This document shows positions 52,965 through 62,970 of a stretch of 64,000 nucleotides of DNA, in pieces. The notes under the pieces are model-generated. The model was given only the letters and a program-made list of their open reading frames with translations, was not told where the DNA came from and ran no database searches. The number at the start of each line of letters is the position of its first letter. Positions within the stretch are counted from its first letter, which is position 1. This DNA comes from Oleomonas cavernae (GTDB lineage Bacteria > Pseudomonadota > Alphaproteobacteria > Zavarziniales > Zavarziniaceae), in the NCBI RefSeq assembly GCF_003590945.1, contig NZ_QYUK01000008.1:434001-498000 (forward strand), written 5' to 3'. The translations under genes were made by a program, and so were the position numbers.

Positions 52965-53762
52965 TCAGGTCCCGCTGAAGACCGGCGGGCGCTTTTCGAT
53001 GAAGGACATGACACCCTCCCGGGCATCCTGCGACCGGGCCAGGGTTTGCTGGATCTCGCGGAACTGGGCAATTGCCGCCGCCTGGCCCTCGAGGGCGTAG
53101 GTCATGGCATTGCGCCGTGTCGCCCGCACCGCCAGCGGCGCCTTGTCGGTGATCTCGCCGGCGATTTCCAGGGCGCGGTCGAGGACGCCGGCGGGCTCGA
53201 CGATCTCCTGGACGAAACCGATGCGCTGCGCCTCCTGCGGGCCGAATTCGCTGCCGGTCAGGAGCCAGCGCATGGCATTGCCCCAGCCGGCCCGTTCGAC
53301 GAAGCGGAAGGTGGCGCCGCCGGTCGCCATGATGCCGCGCTTGGGCTCGATCTGGGCAAAGCGGCAATCGGACCCGGCAACGACGATGTCGGCAGCCAGC
53401 ATCAGCTCGATCCCGGCGGTGAAGCAGATGCCCTTGACCGCGGCGATCACCGGCTTGGTGCGGGGACGGCCGCGCAGGGCAAAGGCATCGACCTTGTCAG
53501 GGGCATGGGGCAAGTCGCCGCCGTCGGCCATCCGGGCGGCGAAGCGCGGCAGGTCGATGCCGCCGGTGAAATGGTCGCCGTGGGCATGGAGGATGCCAAC
53601 CCACAGTGCCGGGTCGTCTTCGAGGAGGGTGTAGGCGTCGTTCAAGGCCTCGAACATTTCCGGCGTCAGGCCGTTGCGCTTGGCCGGGCGGTCCAGCCCG
53701 ATCAACAGTACCTGGCCCCGCCGTTCGACGCTGATGCGCCCGGTTGCATCGTCCACGGACAT
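52965..53762 (-). CDS. Enoyl-CoA hydratase/isomerase (crotonase) family protein
   Basis: 265 residues. Oxyanion-hole segments HGDHFTGGIDL and KGICFTAGIELMLAADIVV and the later EPKRGIMATGGATFRFVERAG match crotonases. The usual catalytic Glu of hydratases at the second site is replaced by residues of the GIMATGGA loop, so it may be an isomerase or hydrolase rather than a hydratase. GGAGGGAG precedes ATG 53762. It is a lone gene, divergent from the MscS gene. Confidence 0.85.
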   Translation of the reverse strand: MSVDDATGRISVERRGQVLLIGLDRPAKRNGLTPEMFEALNDAYTLLEDDPALWVGILHAHGDHFTGGIDLPRFAARMADGGDLPHAPDKVDAFALRGRPRTKPVIAAVKGICFTAGIELMLAADIVVAGSDCRFAQIEPKRGIMATGGATFRFVERAGWGNAMRWLLTGSEFGPQEAQRIGFVQEIVEPAGVLDRALEIAGEITDKAPLAVRATRRNAMTYALEGQAAAIAQFREIQQTLARSQDAREGVMSFIEKRPPVFSGT

Positions 53763-53973
53763 GGCTTCTCCCTCCAATCGTTACCGTTCGTTGCTCAGGC
53801 CCCGGCACGCCGCGGCCAAGGGCTGCATCCTGGCATAGCGTTCGGTGCCCGCAAGCCTCGGGCGCTGTCGCCTGAATTCCCCTGCGGCAGGTTCGGCCCG
53901 CCGATGCGCCGCTTGTCGCCTGCCCGGCGCACCGTTAGTGTCCTCCCGGTTTGGTGCCTTGCGAAAGCTGTCG

Positions 53974-56480
53974 ATGCCGCGCCTGTTCTGTCATCCCTTC
54001 CTGGCCCGCCTGCTCGTCGCCTTTGCGCTCCTGTCCGTCCTCCCCGGCGCCGCGTTCGCCCAGGAATCCGCCGACAAGGCGCTGGCCGGGGCGCCGCCGC
54101 CGATGGATTCGCGGCAGTTCAACAGCCAGATCACCCTGTGGACCGACACGCTCGACAGGATCGCCGGCCGGATCGCCGATGCCGGCCTGAGCGATGCCGA
54201 CCTGGTCGCGATCAGGTCGCAGGTCGAGGACATCCGCAACGCCGCGACGGCGGCGGCAGACCTGGCCAATACGGCAGTCGAGGACAAGCGCCGCCTGCTC
54301 GAGGCCCTGGGTCCCGCCCCCACCGACGACACCACCAAGGAAGCGCCCGAGGTCGCCCGGCAACGGGCCGCCCTCAACGGCGAAATCGCCGATCTCGACG
54401 GCCGGGCCAAGCGGGCGGCGGTGATTGCCGCCCGCGCCGATGCCCAGATGCTGCAAGCGGCGGAGACGGTGCGCAAGCGCATCGCCGAGCAGATCATGGC
54501 CCGGGGCATGTCACCCTTCACTCTAGGCCTGTGGGAAGAGGGCATTCCCCAGATGATCGACGCGCTGACCAGCGCCGCCGTCTCGCCCGTCACCTGGTGG
54601 GAAACCGAGGGGACGCCCGCGAAAGTCCGCGACGCCTGGCCCACGGTGCTGATGGTGATCGTGGTCGCCAGCATCATGGGCTGGCCCATCCGGCGCTGGC
54701 TGCTGCGCAAGGGCGGGCCGCGGGCAGACATCGAGGCCCCGACCTATACCAGACGGGTCCTGGCCGCCACCGCCGGGGGCTCGCCTCCTGCGTCAATCCC
54801 GTGCTGGCCATCGGTTCGATCCTGCTCTCCTTCGAGGTCCACGGCCTGCTGCTGGGCGATTTCGAGGAGGTTGCCAGGGGCCTGGCGCTGGGCTTCTCGA
54901 TCTATCTGGTGATCGCGGGCTTTGCCCATGTCGCGCTGCAACCCCATCAGCCGCAATGGCGCGTGGCCCCCCTGTCGGAGGAGAGTGCCGACACCCTGGA
55001 CGATCGCCTGAAGCTGCTGGCGGTGATGCTGGGCATCAACAGCTTCATCTGGATCGCGCTGGACGTCGCGGATGCCGGCACGGCCTTTGCCGGCCTGCTC
55101 AGCCTGTTCGGCTTTTCCATCATCGCGCTCGGCCTGTGGCCGATCCTGGGCGACCGGGCCTGGTATCGCAGCGAGGCCAGCATGGCGGCCGAAAACGCCA
55201 GCGGCGAAGCGGTCGACCCGCGCCTCTACGTCACCGCCCGGCGGCTGCTGCGCCTGGTGGTGCTGACCATCCCGGTCACGGCCCTGGCCGGCTACTACAA
55301 CCTGTCGGAATTCCTCACCCGCAATGTCGTCCTGGCCTGCGCCCTGTTCGCGGCCTTCTCGGGCCTCACCACCCTGGTGAGCGAACTGACCTCGGCCATG
55401 CTGACCGCCGACTCAGGCCCCCTCAAGCAGGTGCGCCGGGCCCTGGGCGTGTCGGAGGATTCAGGCCGCATCGTTCACTTCTGGATCGCCGGCTTTCTCA
55501 ACATCCTGATCGCGATCGGCCTGTTCCTGGCCTTCCTGCCCAGTGCCGGCGTGCCCACGCAGGAAATCGCCGACTTCCTGGAAACCGGCCTGAGCGGGGT
55601 GAAGATCGGCAATTTCACCATCTCCTTCGCCGACATCCTGCTGGGCATCATCGTCTTCATCGTCGCCCTGCGCGTCACCCGCATGGCGCAGCGCCTGCTC
55701 GAGAAGCGCATCCTGCCGCAGACAAGGCTGGACACGGGGGTGAAGAACTCGATCCGCTCGGCAGCGGGCTATGCCGGGGCGACGCTGGGCCTGGTCATCG
55801 CCGTGTCGACCGCCGGCATCGACTTCTCCAACATCGCGATCATCGCGGGCGCGCTCTCGGTCGGTATCGGCTTTGGCCTGCAGAACATCGTCAATAACTT
55901 CATCTCAGGGCTCATCGTGCTGGTCGAACGGCCGGTGAAGGTGGGCGACTGGGTGATCGTCGGCGGTTACGAGGGGACGGTGAAGCGGATCAACGTCCGC
56001 GCCACCGAGATCGAGACCTTCAAGCGGGCCACGGTGATCGTGCCCAACGGCGAGCTGATCTCGCAATCGATCACCAATTTCACCCTGCGCAACAAGCTGG
56101 GTCGCATCGATATCCCGGTGGGCGTCGCCTACGGTTCCGACCCGGCAGCGGTCGAAAAGATCCTGATCGAGATCGTCGGCACCCACAAGGCGGTGCTGTC
56201 GTTCCCCAAGCCGCGGGTGATCTTCCAGAATTTCGGGGCCAGTTCGCTGGACTTCGAACTGCGCTTCTTCATCGCCAATATCGAGGACGGCATCTTCGTC
56301 CGCTCGGAAATCATGTACGCCATCGAGCGGACGTTCCGCGAACGCCACATCGAAATTCCCTTCGCCCAGTCCGAGGTCAACTTCAAGGACCGGGATCTCG
56401 ACCGTATCGAAGCCATGCTCGCACGCTTCACCCCGGCGCCGGCCGCCGCCCAGGAGAAAGAACCCGATGACCGCGCCTGA
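53974..56480 (+). CDS. MscS-family mechanosensitive channel with DUF3772 periplasmic domain (frameshift near 54777)
   Basis: About 835 residues after correction. Signal peptide (LLVAFALLSVLPGAAFA), a coiled-coil DUF3772-like periplasmic domain to ~200, then about ten membrane spans and the channel module: GIGFGLQNIVNNFISG pore helix, LVERPVKVGDWVIVGGYEGTV, and IVPNGELISQSITNFTL. The frame breaks in the GGGGG run 54775-54779; one extra G gives TAGGLASCVNPV. It releases solutes on hypo-osmotic shock. The 3' end overlaps the following thioesterase by 14 bp. Confidence 0.88.
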
Positions 56481-56967
56481 AGCCCGCCCCAAGGTCATCG
56501 GCGAGATGATCGGCGACAACAAGGACATGTTGCTGTCGACCATCCCCTTCTCGGTCGCCACCGGCATGGAGGTGGTCGAGGTCGGCCCGGCCCGCGCCCG
56601 CATCCGCCTGCCCTGGCGCGCCGACCTGGTGGGCAATCCCAATACCGGCGTCCTGCACGGCGGCATCATCACCGCCCTGATCGACAATGCCTGCGGCTGT
56701 GCCGTGATCTGTGCCCTGCCGGCGATGACCAGCATCGCGACCCTGGACCTGCGCATCGACTACCTGCGCCCGGCCACCCCCGGCGAGGCGGTCATCGTCG
56801 ATGCCGAATGCTACCGCCTGACCCGCAACATCGCCTTCATCCGGGCGCTCGCCCATCACGGCGACAGGGATGATGCCATCGCCCATTCGGTCTCGACCTT
56901 CATGCTGGGGGCCAATCGCGCGCCGGCGAAAGACCTGGACAGGAAGGACCACGGCCATGGCGCCTGA
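56467..56967 (+). CDS. PaaI-type hot-dog thioesterase, first of a tandem pair
   Basis: A 166-residue hot-dog protein: NPNTGVLHGGIITALIDNACG and ATLDLRIDYLRPATPGE are thioesterase signatures. It starts inside the end of the MscS gene and overlaps the next thioesterase by 11 bp, so translation is probably coupled across all three. Substrate unknown. Confidence 0.88.
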   Translation: MTAPEARPKVIGEMIGDNKDMLLSTIPFSVATGMEVVEVGPARARIRLPWRADLVGNPNTGVLHGGIITALIDNACGCAVICALPAMTSIATLDLRIDYLRPATPGEAVIVDAECYRLTRNIAFIRALAHHGDRDDAIAHSVSTFMLGANRAPAKDLDRKDHGHGA

Positions 56968-57454
56968 GGACGAACAAGCCATGACCGGGCTGCCGCTGAC
57001 CCAGCCGCTCGATGCCGGCGGGCTGCAGAACCTGCTTCAGGCGATCCCCTTTGCCAAGCTGCTGGGCGTCACCGCCACCACCGACGACGCGGGCCGGGTG
57101 ATCGCGCACATGGCCTTCGCCGAACATCTGATCGGCAACACCCGCCTGCCCGCCCTGCACGGCGGCACCATCGGCGCCTTTCTGGAAATGACCGCGATCA
57201 TCCAGTTGATCGCCGACATGGAGCGCCCGGGCCTGCCCAAGACGGTGGACATCACGGTGGACTACCTGCGCTCTGGCCGGCCGCGCGACACCTTCGCCCG
57301 TGCCATCGTCGCCAAGCACGGCCGCCGCGTCGCCAATGTCCGCGTCGAGGCCTGGCAGGACGACCCGACCCGGCCGATCGCCACCGCCCACGGCCATTTC
57401 CTGCTGCCCGACGGCGGCGGCGCCCGCCAGGTGGTGGAAAAGGACGAGATCTAG
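56957..57454 (+). CDS. PaaI-type hot-dog thioesterase, second of a tandem pair
   Basis: 165 residues: NTRLPALHGGTIGAFLEMTA and VDITVDYLRSGRPRDTF. AGGAAGGA precedes ATG 56957. It is a diverged paralogue of the previous gene; the two may form a heteromeric double hot-dog. Its TAG stop overlaps the convergent coq7 stop in a shared CTAG. Confidence 0.88.
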   Translation: MAPEDEQAMTGLPLTQPLDAGGLQNLLQAIPFAKLLGVTATTDDAGRVIAHMAFAEHLIGNTRLPALHGGTIGAFLEMTAIIQLIADMERPGLPKTVDITVDYLRSGRPRDTFARAIVAKHGRRVANVRVEAWQDDPTRPIATAHGHFLLPDGGGARQVVEKDEI

Positions 57455-58020
57455 ACCCGCTCGCTCAGCCAGATCGCGGCGCGGCTGCCGGCCTTGATCA
57501 GGCCGCTCAGCAGGGGATAGGCCGGGGCCTCCTCGGCACCGCGGGCGATGGCGGTGTCGTGGTGTTCGGCTTCCTCGGCCCGGAATTCCTCGATCACCGC
57601 CTTCAGCGGCGCCTCGTCCGGGCCGAGCACGTCGGCCTGTTTGGCATAGTGCTGGTCGATCACCGACTCGACGGCGGCGGTGCAGGCCATGGCCGCCTTC
57701 TCGCCCATCAGCGCGGTGACGGCGCCCAGGGCGAAGCCCGCGACGGTCCACAAGGGCTGCAAGGCGGTGGGGCGCACCCCGCGCTCGACCACCAGGGCCT
57801 CGAACTTCTCCAGGTGCCGGCGTTCCTGCTCGGCCATGTGCTGGATGGTCTGTGCCGACGCGGTCTTGCCCAGGACGGCGAGCTGGCCCTTGTAGATCTG
57901 CACCGCACCGAATTCGCCGGCATGATCGACCCGGATGATGCGGTCCATCATCTCAGCCTTGTCCAGGTCACCGGGCAGGCGCCGGCCGGCGGTTTCCAGT
58001 TCGGGCGCGCTCTGGCTCAT
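57451..58020 (-). CDS. coq7: COQ7-type demethoxyubiquinone hydroxylase
   Basis: A 189-residue ferritin-like diiron protein: RVDHAGEFGAVQIYKGQ, MAEQERRHLEKFEAL and EFRAEEAEHHDTAI supply the Glu/His iron ligands. It hydroxylates 2-polyprenyl-3-methyl-6-methoxy-benzoquinol in ubiquinone synthesis. GAGGA precedes ATG 58020. COQ7 instead of UbiF is typical of alphaproteobacteria. Confidence 0.95.
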   Translation of the reverse strand: MSQSAPELETAGRRLPGDLDKAEMMDRIIRVDHAGEFGAVQIYKGQLAVLGKTASAQTIQHMAEQERRHLEKFEALVVERGVRPTALQPLWTVAGFALGAVTALMGEKAAMACTAAVESVIDQHYAKQADVLGPDEAPLKAVIEEFRAEEAEHHDTAIARGAEEAPAYPLLSGLIKAGSRAAIWLSERV

Positions 58021-58038
58021 GACCACATTCCTCAACGC

Positions 58039-58521
58039 TCAGGCACGCCGGCGGGCAAGCACCGTCGCCACGATCGCCAGCACTAGGGAGGCGATGGCAT
58101 TCCATGCTGCCATCGACAGGCCGAACAGGGACCATGCGACGTCGCCGCAGCGCACCACCGGGGCGGCTTCCACCGCGGCCAGCAAGTCGTCGACCGAGGT
58201 CGCCGGGGTGCCGGTCGCGCCGCAACTGGCCAGGCCCTGCCACCATGCCTGCTCGACGCCGACATGGAAGATGGCGATGCCGACGCCGCAGAGCAGCCCG
58301 GCAATCCCGATCGCCAGCCCCAACGCGGCAATCGGTCGCGGTGCCAGCACTGCGGCGAGCGCGCCGGCGAGTACCGCGCCATGGGCCCAGCGCTGCCAGA
58401 TGCACAATTCGCAAGGGGGAAGGCCGCCCAGGTATTGGAATGCCAGCGCCCCGCCCAGCAGGGCGCCCGAGCCGAGCAGGATCACCAGGCCGGCGAGGCG
58501 GATATTGCGGGCGCGCCTCAT
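58039..58521 (-). CDS. dsbB: Disulfide bond formation protein DsbB
   Basis: A 160-residue four-helix membrane protein. The first periplasmic loop has CELC; the second has a Cys pair (SCGATG ... RCGD). It oxidises DsbA and passes electrons to quinone, consistent with its place next to coq7. ATG 58521 overlaps the DedA stop (ATGA). Confidence 0.9.
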   Translation of the reverse strand: MRRARNIRLAGLVILLGSGALLGGALAFQYLGGLPPCELCIWQRWAHGAVLAGALAAVLAPRPIAALGLAIGIAGLLCGVGIAIFHVGVEQAWWQGLASCGATGTPATSVDDLLAAVEAAPVVRCGDVAWSLFGLSMAAWNAIASLVLAIVATVLARRRA

Positions 58522-59138
58522 GGCTGCCGCCGCTCCCGGGCCTTGCGCCGGTGCCGCCAGACCAGCCAGCCCACCAGGCCCAGGGCCACGATACCGATGG
58601 CGATGCCGCCCGTACCGCTCAAGGACTGCTCCACCACGCCCCAATTCTGCTGGAGGGTGAAGCCCAGATAGGCCAGGACACCGATCCAGATCACCGAACC
58701 CAGGGCCGAATAGAGCAGGAAGGTGAGGAAGCCCATGCTCGACAGCCCGGCCGGGATCGAGATCAGGGTGCGCACGCCGGGCACCAGGCGCCCCAGGAAC
58801 ACCGCCCAGGGCCCATGGCGGTCGAACCAGGTGATGGCGGCGGTGACATCGTCCGGCCGCACGAAGAAAAAGCGCCCGAAGCGGGCGGTGATGGCCAGCA
58901 GCCGCTCGGCCCCGAACCAGCGGGCGGCGAAGAACCAGGGCAGGTTGCCGACCAGCGACCCGGCCAGCGCGACGACGACGACCGTGGCGAGGTCGAAGCT
59001 GCCCTGGCCGGCGGTGAAGCCGGCAAAGGGCACGATCGCCTCGGAGGGGATGGGCGGAAAGACATTCTCCGCCACCATCAGGAAGAACACGCCGAGATAG
59101 CCGAACCGGGCCATCACGTCGACGATCCACTGATCCAT
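58518..59138 (-). CDS. DedA-family membrane protein
   Basis: 206 residues, about five hydrophobic segments. ENVFPPIPSEAIVPFAGF and FLGRLVPGVRTLISIPAGLS are the DedA signature with conserved Glu and Arg. Members act as lipid scramblases/flippases, for example for undecaprenyl phosphate. It is first of the dedA-dsbB-coq7 run. Confidence 0.9.
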   Translation of the reverse strand: MDQWIVDVMARFGYLGVFFLMVAENVFPPIPSEAIVPFAGFTAGQGSFDLATVVVVALAGSLVGNLPWFFAARWFGAERLLAITARFGRFFFVRPDDVTAAITWFDRHGPWAVFLGRLVPGVRTLISIPAGLSSMGFLTFLLYSALGSVIWIGVLAYLGFTLQQNWGVVEQSLSGTGGIAIGIVALGLVGWLVWRHRRKARERRQP

Positions 59139-59198
59139 CTTGAAGCTTCTCCCAGGCGACCGACGCCCGCCACGCTCATAGCAGCGCAGATGCGCCGA

Positions 59199-60077
59199 CT
59201 AAAGCCTTTCCGCGTTGAGACCCAGCTTGCCCAGGGCCGCCTGGACACTGTCCGGGCCGACCAGGTGGCCGGCGCCGACGGCGATGAAACTGGTGCCGGC
59301 ACCGTCCATCATGGTCTTGATCCGATCGGCCCAGGCCAGGTTCCGCCGGCGGATCAGGACATCGTAGAGAACCCCGTCGGGCGAGAACTCCTCCTCCTTG
59401 AAGGCGTTCTCCACCCCGCTCTGGTCACCGGCGGCCCAGGCCTGCGCCATCTCGTCCAGCGCCTCGACCGGCATCGGCCCGCGCGCCAGCACGTCGGCCA
59501 GCATGGCCATTTCCACGTCCGGCGGCAGATCCGCGAAAAAGCGCAATTGCTGGGTGTCGGTCTCCAGGATGCGCAGGGGCTTGCCGGCTTCCTTGGCCAT
59601 CCGTTGCAGGGTGCTGTCGGCCCCCGCCTTGTCGTCGTAGCCGTCGGCGATGGCGGGCACGGTGGAGAGCACCATGGCGGCAAGCCAGGGCCGCATCGCC
59701 TCGAACGATCGCACCGTCATGCCGGCGGCCGCCGCGGCCTGCGCCAGTTGCTCCCGCTGCACCGGGGTCAGCTTGGACGACAGCGGTGCCGAGAAATCCA
59801 TGCCGTAACGCAGGAGCTTGAAGGCCGTCGCCACGCCCGAGCCGACATCGGTCTCCAGCCACAATTCCGACGAATCGCCGAGCGCCGCCTCCAGCCTGGG
59901 CGACAGCCATTCCATCTGTGGCCTGAGGACATGAATCGTGCCGAACAGGTAGATGGTCGAATCCGCGTCCCGCACCACCCACAGCGCCGGCTCCGCCGCC
60001 GCGGGGCGGGCGGCGGCGAGGGCCAGCAGGACAAGGCCGAGACCGGCGAGGCGGGACAAGAGGCGATGCCTCAACAT
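59199..60077 (-). CDS. TraB/GumN (PrgY-type) periplasmic protein
   Basis: 292 residues. Signal peptide (LAGLGLVLLALAAARPAAA), then STIYLFGTIHVL with the GTIH motif, and SFIAVGAGHLVGPDSVQAAL with the C-terminal GxxH. These are the metal-site motifs of the TraB/Tiki protease-like family. ATG 60077 follows GGAAG. The substrate is unknown. Confidence 0.88.
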   Translation of the reverse strand: MLRHRLLSRLAGLGLVLLALAAARPAAAEPALWVVRDADSTIYLFGTIHVLRPQMEWLSPRLEAALGDSSELWLETDVGSGVATAFKLLRYGMDFSAPLSSKLTPVQREQLAQAAAAAGMTVRSFEAMRPWLAAMVLSTVPAIADGYDDKAGADSTLQRMAKEAGKPLRILETDTQQLRFFADLPPDVEMAMLADVLARGPMPVEALDEMAQAWAAGDQSGVENAFKEEEFSPDGVLYDVLIRRRNLAWADRIKTMMDGAGTSFIAVGAGHLVGPDSVQAALGKLGLNAERL

Positions 60078-60112
60078 GCTTCCGTTGTCTCTCAACTGCC
60101 CGCCCGTTGGCA

Positions 60113-61725
60113 TCAGGCGAACAGAAAGTCGCCCCTGCCGATCTCGGCCAAATCAACACCCACGAGCCGCACATAATCCTGGCGCTGGGCATCCATGAAT
60201 ACAACGACGTCGGCGCCGCTGGCGACAATGCTGCCACCGCCGGCCAGGAAGCTTGCATAGGAATCGGGGCCGCCCACGATCTTCAACCGGTCGAGCCCAT
60301 CCTCGAAATCCATGATCCGGTCCTGGCCCGAGGGACCGTCGGATCGGCTGAAGGCGAAGTAATCCCGGCCATCCCCGCCGTAGAGCGTATCCCTGCCGCC
60401 GCCGCCTTCGATGGTGTCGCTGCCGCCAAGTCCCGACAGGGTGTTGGCGCCGGCATTGCCGTCGAGCAGGTTCGCTGCGCCGTTGCCGGTACCTTTGAGC
60501 GAGGCGGTGCCGACGAGGATCAGGTTCTCCACGTTGCTGCTCAAGGTGTGGCTCACGGTGGCGTGAACGGTATCCGTCCCGCCCCCGCGGCTTCGCTGAT
60601 CGTGTCCCTGGCGGCATCCACGACGAAAGTGTCGGTGCCGGCCCCGCCCGCCATCTTGTCGGCGCCGGTGCCGCCGTCGAGTTCGTCATTGCCGCCGCCG
60701 CCGCTCAGCGTGTCGTCGCCGGCATCGCCCCGCAGAACATTGGCAGCACCGTTGCCGACGATCCGGTTGGCCAGGGCATTGCCGGTTCCGTCGAGCGCAC
60801 CGCTGCCGCTCAAGGTCAGGTCGTCGACATCCGCACCGAGCACGAAGCTCACGCTCGATATAACGATATCGGTTCCCTCACCGGCCAGTTCCACGACCCT
60901 GTCGCTGGCGGAGTCGACCAGATAGCTGTCGTCGCCGACACCGCCCTTCATCGTGTCGCCGCCGGCACCGCCGTCGAGATCGTCGTTGCCGGCTTGACCT
61001 GCAAGCGTGTCGTTGCCGCCGTTGCCCTGCAGCTTGTCGTTGCCCTCGCCGCCGGCGATGACATTGGCCGCTGCGTTGCCCACGATCGTGTTTGCCAAGG
61101 TGTTGCCGGTGCCCTTGATGGCAGCGCTTCCGACGAGAACCAGTTGTTCCACATTGGCGCTCAAGGTGAACGAGACGGAAGATTCCACGGTGTCGAAGCC
61201 GGCATTGGGGTCCTCGCGCACCGAGTCCGATGCCGAGTCGACAATGAAGCGATCATTGCCGGTGCCGCCGTAGAGCGTGTCGTTGCCGGTGCCGCCATCC
61301 AGCGTGTCGTTGCCCGCATTGCCACGAATGACATCGTTCCCCTGGTAGCCGAAAATCTCGTCGGCGGATGACGCGGCCGTTAGCGTGTCGTTGCCCTTGA
61401 GGATCTCTTTCTCCAAGGCAGAGGGGTCGGCCGAGTCGAGCAGCGTCAGCAATTGCTCGCCGTCCAACGAAAAACCCGACATGTCAAAGGTCGGGCTTCC
61501 GTTGAACTGGTCCTTGATACCGGTGACGGTACCCGCCAGGGTACCGTCGTCGTTCGCGTGAAGCCCATATCCGGTAATGTCGAAAATATATTCGATGCCG
61601 GGCATCACCGCCCGAACCCGGATGAACGTCGAGGTGAAGGCGACGACTTCACCGTTGTCCAGCAATTGGTCGAGCATCTCGTCGGACAGATTGTCGGCGT
61701 TGTCGTAGGTCGTGATGTTGGTCAT
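60113..61725 (-). CDS. RTX-repeat (haemolysin-type calcium-binding) protein (frameshift near 60580)
   Basis: About 537 residues. After ~115 residues without recognised family come at least six nonapeptide blocks of GGxGxDxxx type ([54 protein letters not shown]). They alternate with [17 protein letters not shown]-type strands. The C-terminal [14 protein letters not shown] is typical of type I-secreted proteins. The frame breaks at G/C runs 60578-60586; one base restores [15 protein letters not shown]. It is probably secreted by an unlinked type I system. No enzymatic domain is visible. Confidence 0.88.
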
Positions 61726-61934
61726 GGCTGGTTTCTTTTCCCGACACTCTCAGGCCCGCATCACCTTATAGCGAACAGAACCCCAAAAATCATCCTTAAG
61801 GAGAATCGCGGCATTCAGATGGCCTGAATTGGGCGTTGAACGGCATGACTTACCCGGTTGACCGGCGGAAAACGCCCGCTATGATCGCGCCCTCGCCTCG
61901 CGCCGCCTCTACCGGGCGCGAAGGCCCGCCCGGT

Positions 61935-62020
61935 GCCCCAGTGGCGGAATGGTAGACGCGGCAGACTCAAAATCTGTTGCCGGCAACGGCGTGTTGGTTC
62001 GAGTCCGACCTGGGGCACCA
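61935..62020 (+). tRNA. tRNA-Leu (anticodon CAA), CCA encoded
   Basis: An 86-nt cloverleaf. The acceptor arm GCCCCAG pairs with CTGGGGC and is followed by A-CCA. The anticodon loop CTCAAAA gives CAA (reads UUG). The variable arm of about 13 nt (TTGCCGGCAACGG) is the class II feature of tRNA-Leu, and GGTTCGAGTCC is the T loop. No integrase or direct repeat at its 3' end was found. Confidence 0.95.
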
Positions 62021-62054
62021 ATCACTTAGAGGGAAATCTGGAATAATCCCGATC

Positions 62055-62117
62055 GGGCAAATCGCTCTCTTGCGCGATTTGTCCCCCACTCGCCCCCATT
62101 TTCAAATGGGGCGAGTG
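62055..62117. terminator. Two consecutive hairpins between tRNA-Leu and the aldolase gene
   Basis: First: CAAATCG/CGATTTG with flanking GGG/CCC (62055-62085). Second: CACTCGCCCC(C)ATTT/AAATGGGGCGAGTG, a 14-bp stem with one bulge (62087-62117). They lie between convergent units, tRNA-Leu on plus and the aldolase on minus, so a bidirectional terminator is likely. Confidence 0.6.
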
Positions 62118-62157
62118 AAGGCCTGCCGATCAATCACGCTCGGTGAGGGTGTTGCCT

Positions 62158-62928
62158 TCAGGCCCCGCGCCAGCCCGGATCGACCTGGTCGAGCAGGCGC
62201 AGCAGGGATGGCCACATGCGATGGCCGGCAGCCGGCGGGTTGAAGGCGCTGGTATATTGCCGGGCGGTGGATTTCACCACCTCCAGCGGCGGCTCGACGA
62301 TCTTGCGGCCGCTGGCCAGCACATCCATCTGCACCCGCGCCGCCTGTTCCAGGTAGTACATGAAATAGAAGGCGGCCGGGATATTGGCGCCCACGGTCAG
62401 CAGGCCGTGGTTGCGCAGCACCAGGGCGACGTTCTGTGCCAGGTCGCGGTGCAGGCGCGGCCCTTCGTCCAGGTTGAAGGCGATGCCCTCGTAATCGTGG
62501 TAACCGATCCGGTCGTAGAATTCGATGGCGAACTGGTTGATCGGCATCAGGCCGTCGGCCAGGCAGGAAAGCGCCACCCCCGCCCTGGTATGGGTGTGGA
62601 TCACGCAGTCGAGGTCCGGGCGGTCTTTCAGGATCGCGCTGTGGATCACGAAGCCCGCGGCATTGGCCGGGTTGGTGTCGCGGCCCAGGATGCGCCCCTC
62701 GTAATCGATCTTGACCAGGGTTTCCGGCGTGATCTCGCGGAACATGAGGCCGAAGGGATTGATCAGGAAGGCATCCTCGCCCGGGATCCGCGCCGAGGCA
62801 TGGGTGAAGATCAAGTCGTCCATGCCGAAATGGGACAGCAGCCGGTAGACCGCCGTCAGATTGAGGCGAACCTCCTGTTCGGTGTCGATCGCGATCTTTC
62901 GGGACACCACGTCCTTGACGACATTCAT
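62158..62928 (-). CDS. Class II aldolase/adducin-family protein
   Basis: 256 residues. The zinc-site histidines lie in CVIHTHTRAGVAL and the later VLRNHGLLTVG; THASARIP and INPFGLMF are family segments. Members are aldolases or epimerases for sugar or hydroxy-acid phosphates, or decarboxylases. The substrate is not evident. It is divergent from the DUF1028 gene across ~40 bp. Confidence 0.88.
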   Translation of the reverse strand: MNVVKDVVSRKIAIDTEQEVRLNLTAVYRLLSHFGMDDLIFTHASARIPGEDAFLINPFGLMFREITPETLVKIDYEGRILGRDTNPANAAGFVIHSAILKDRPDLDCVIHTHTRAGVALSCLADGLMPINQFAIEFYDRIGYHDYEGIAFNLDEGPRLHRDLAQNVALVLRNHGLLTVGANIPAAFYFMYYLEQAARVQMDVLASGRKIVEPPLEVVKSTARQYTSAFNPPAAGHRMWPSLLRLLDQVDPGWRGA

Positions 62929-62970
62929 CAGGTTACTCCATTACTAGACGATGCTGCTCGAGGTCCGGCG

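Noticed and set aside
61935-62160. tRNA-Leu as an integration site of a genomic island
   Set aside because: No integrase gene and no repeat of the tRNA 3' end was found downstream within the window.
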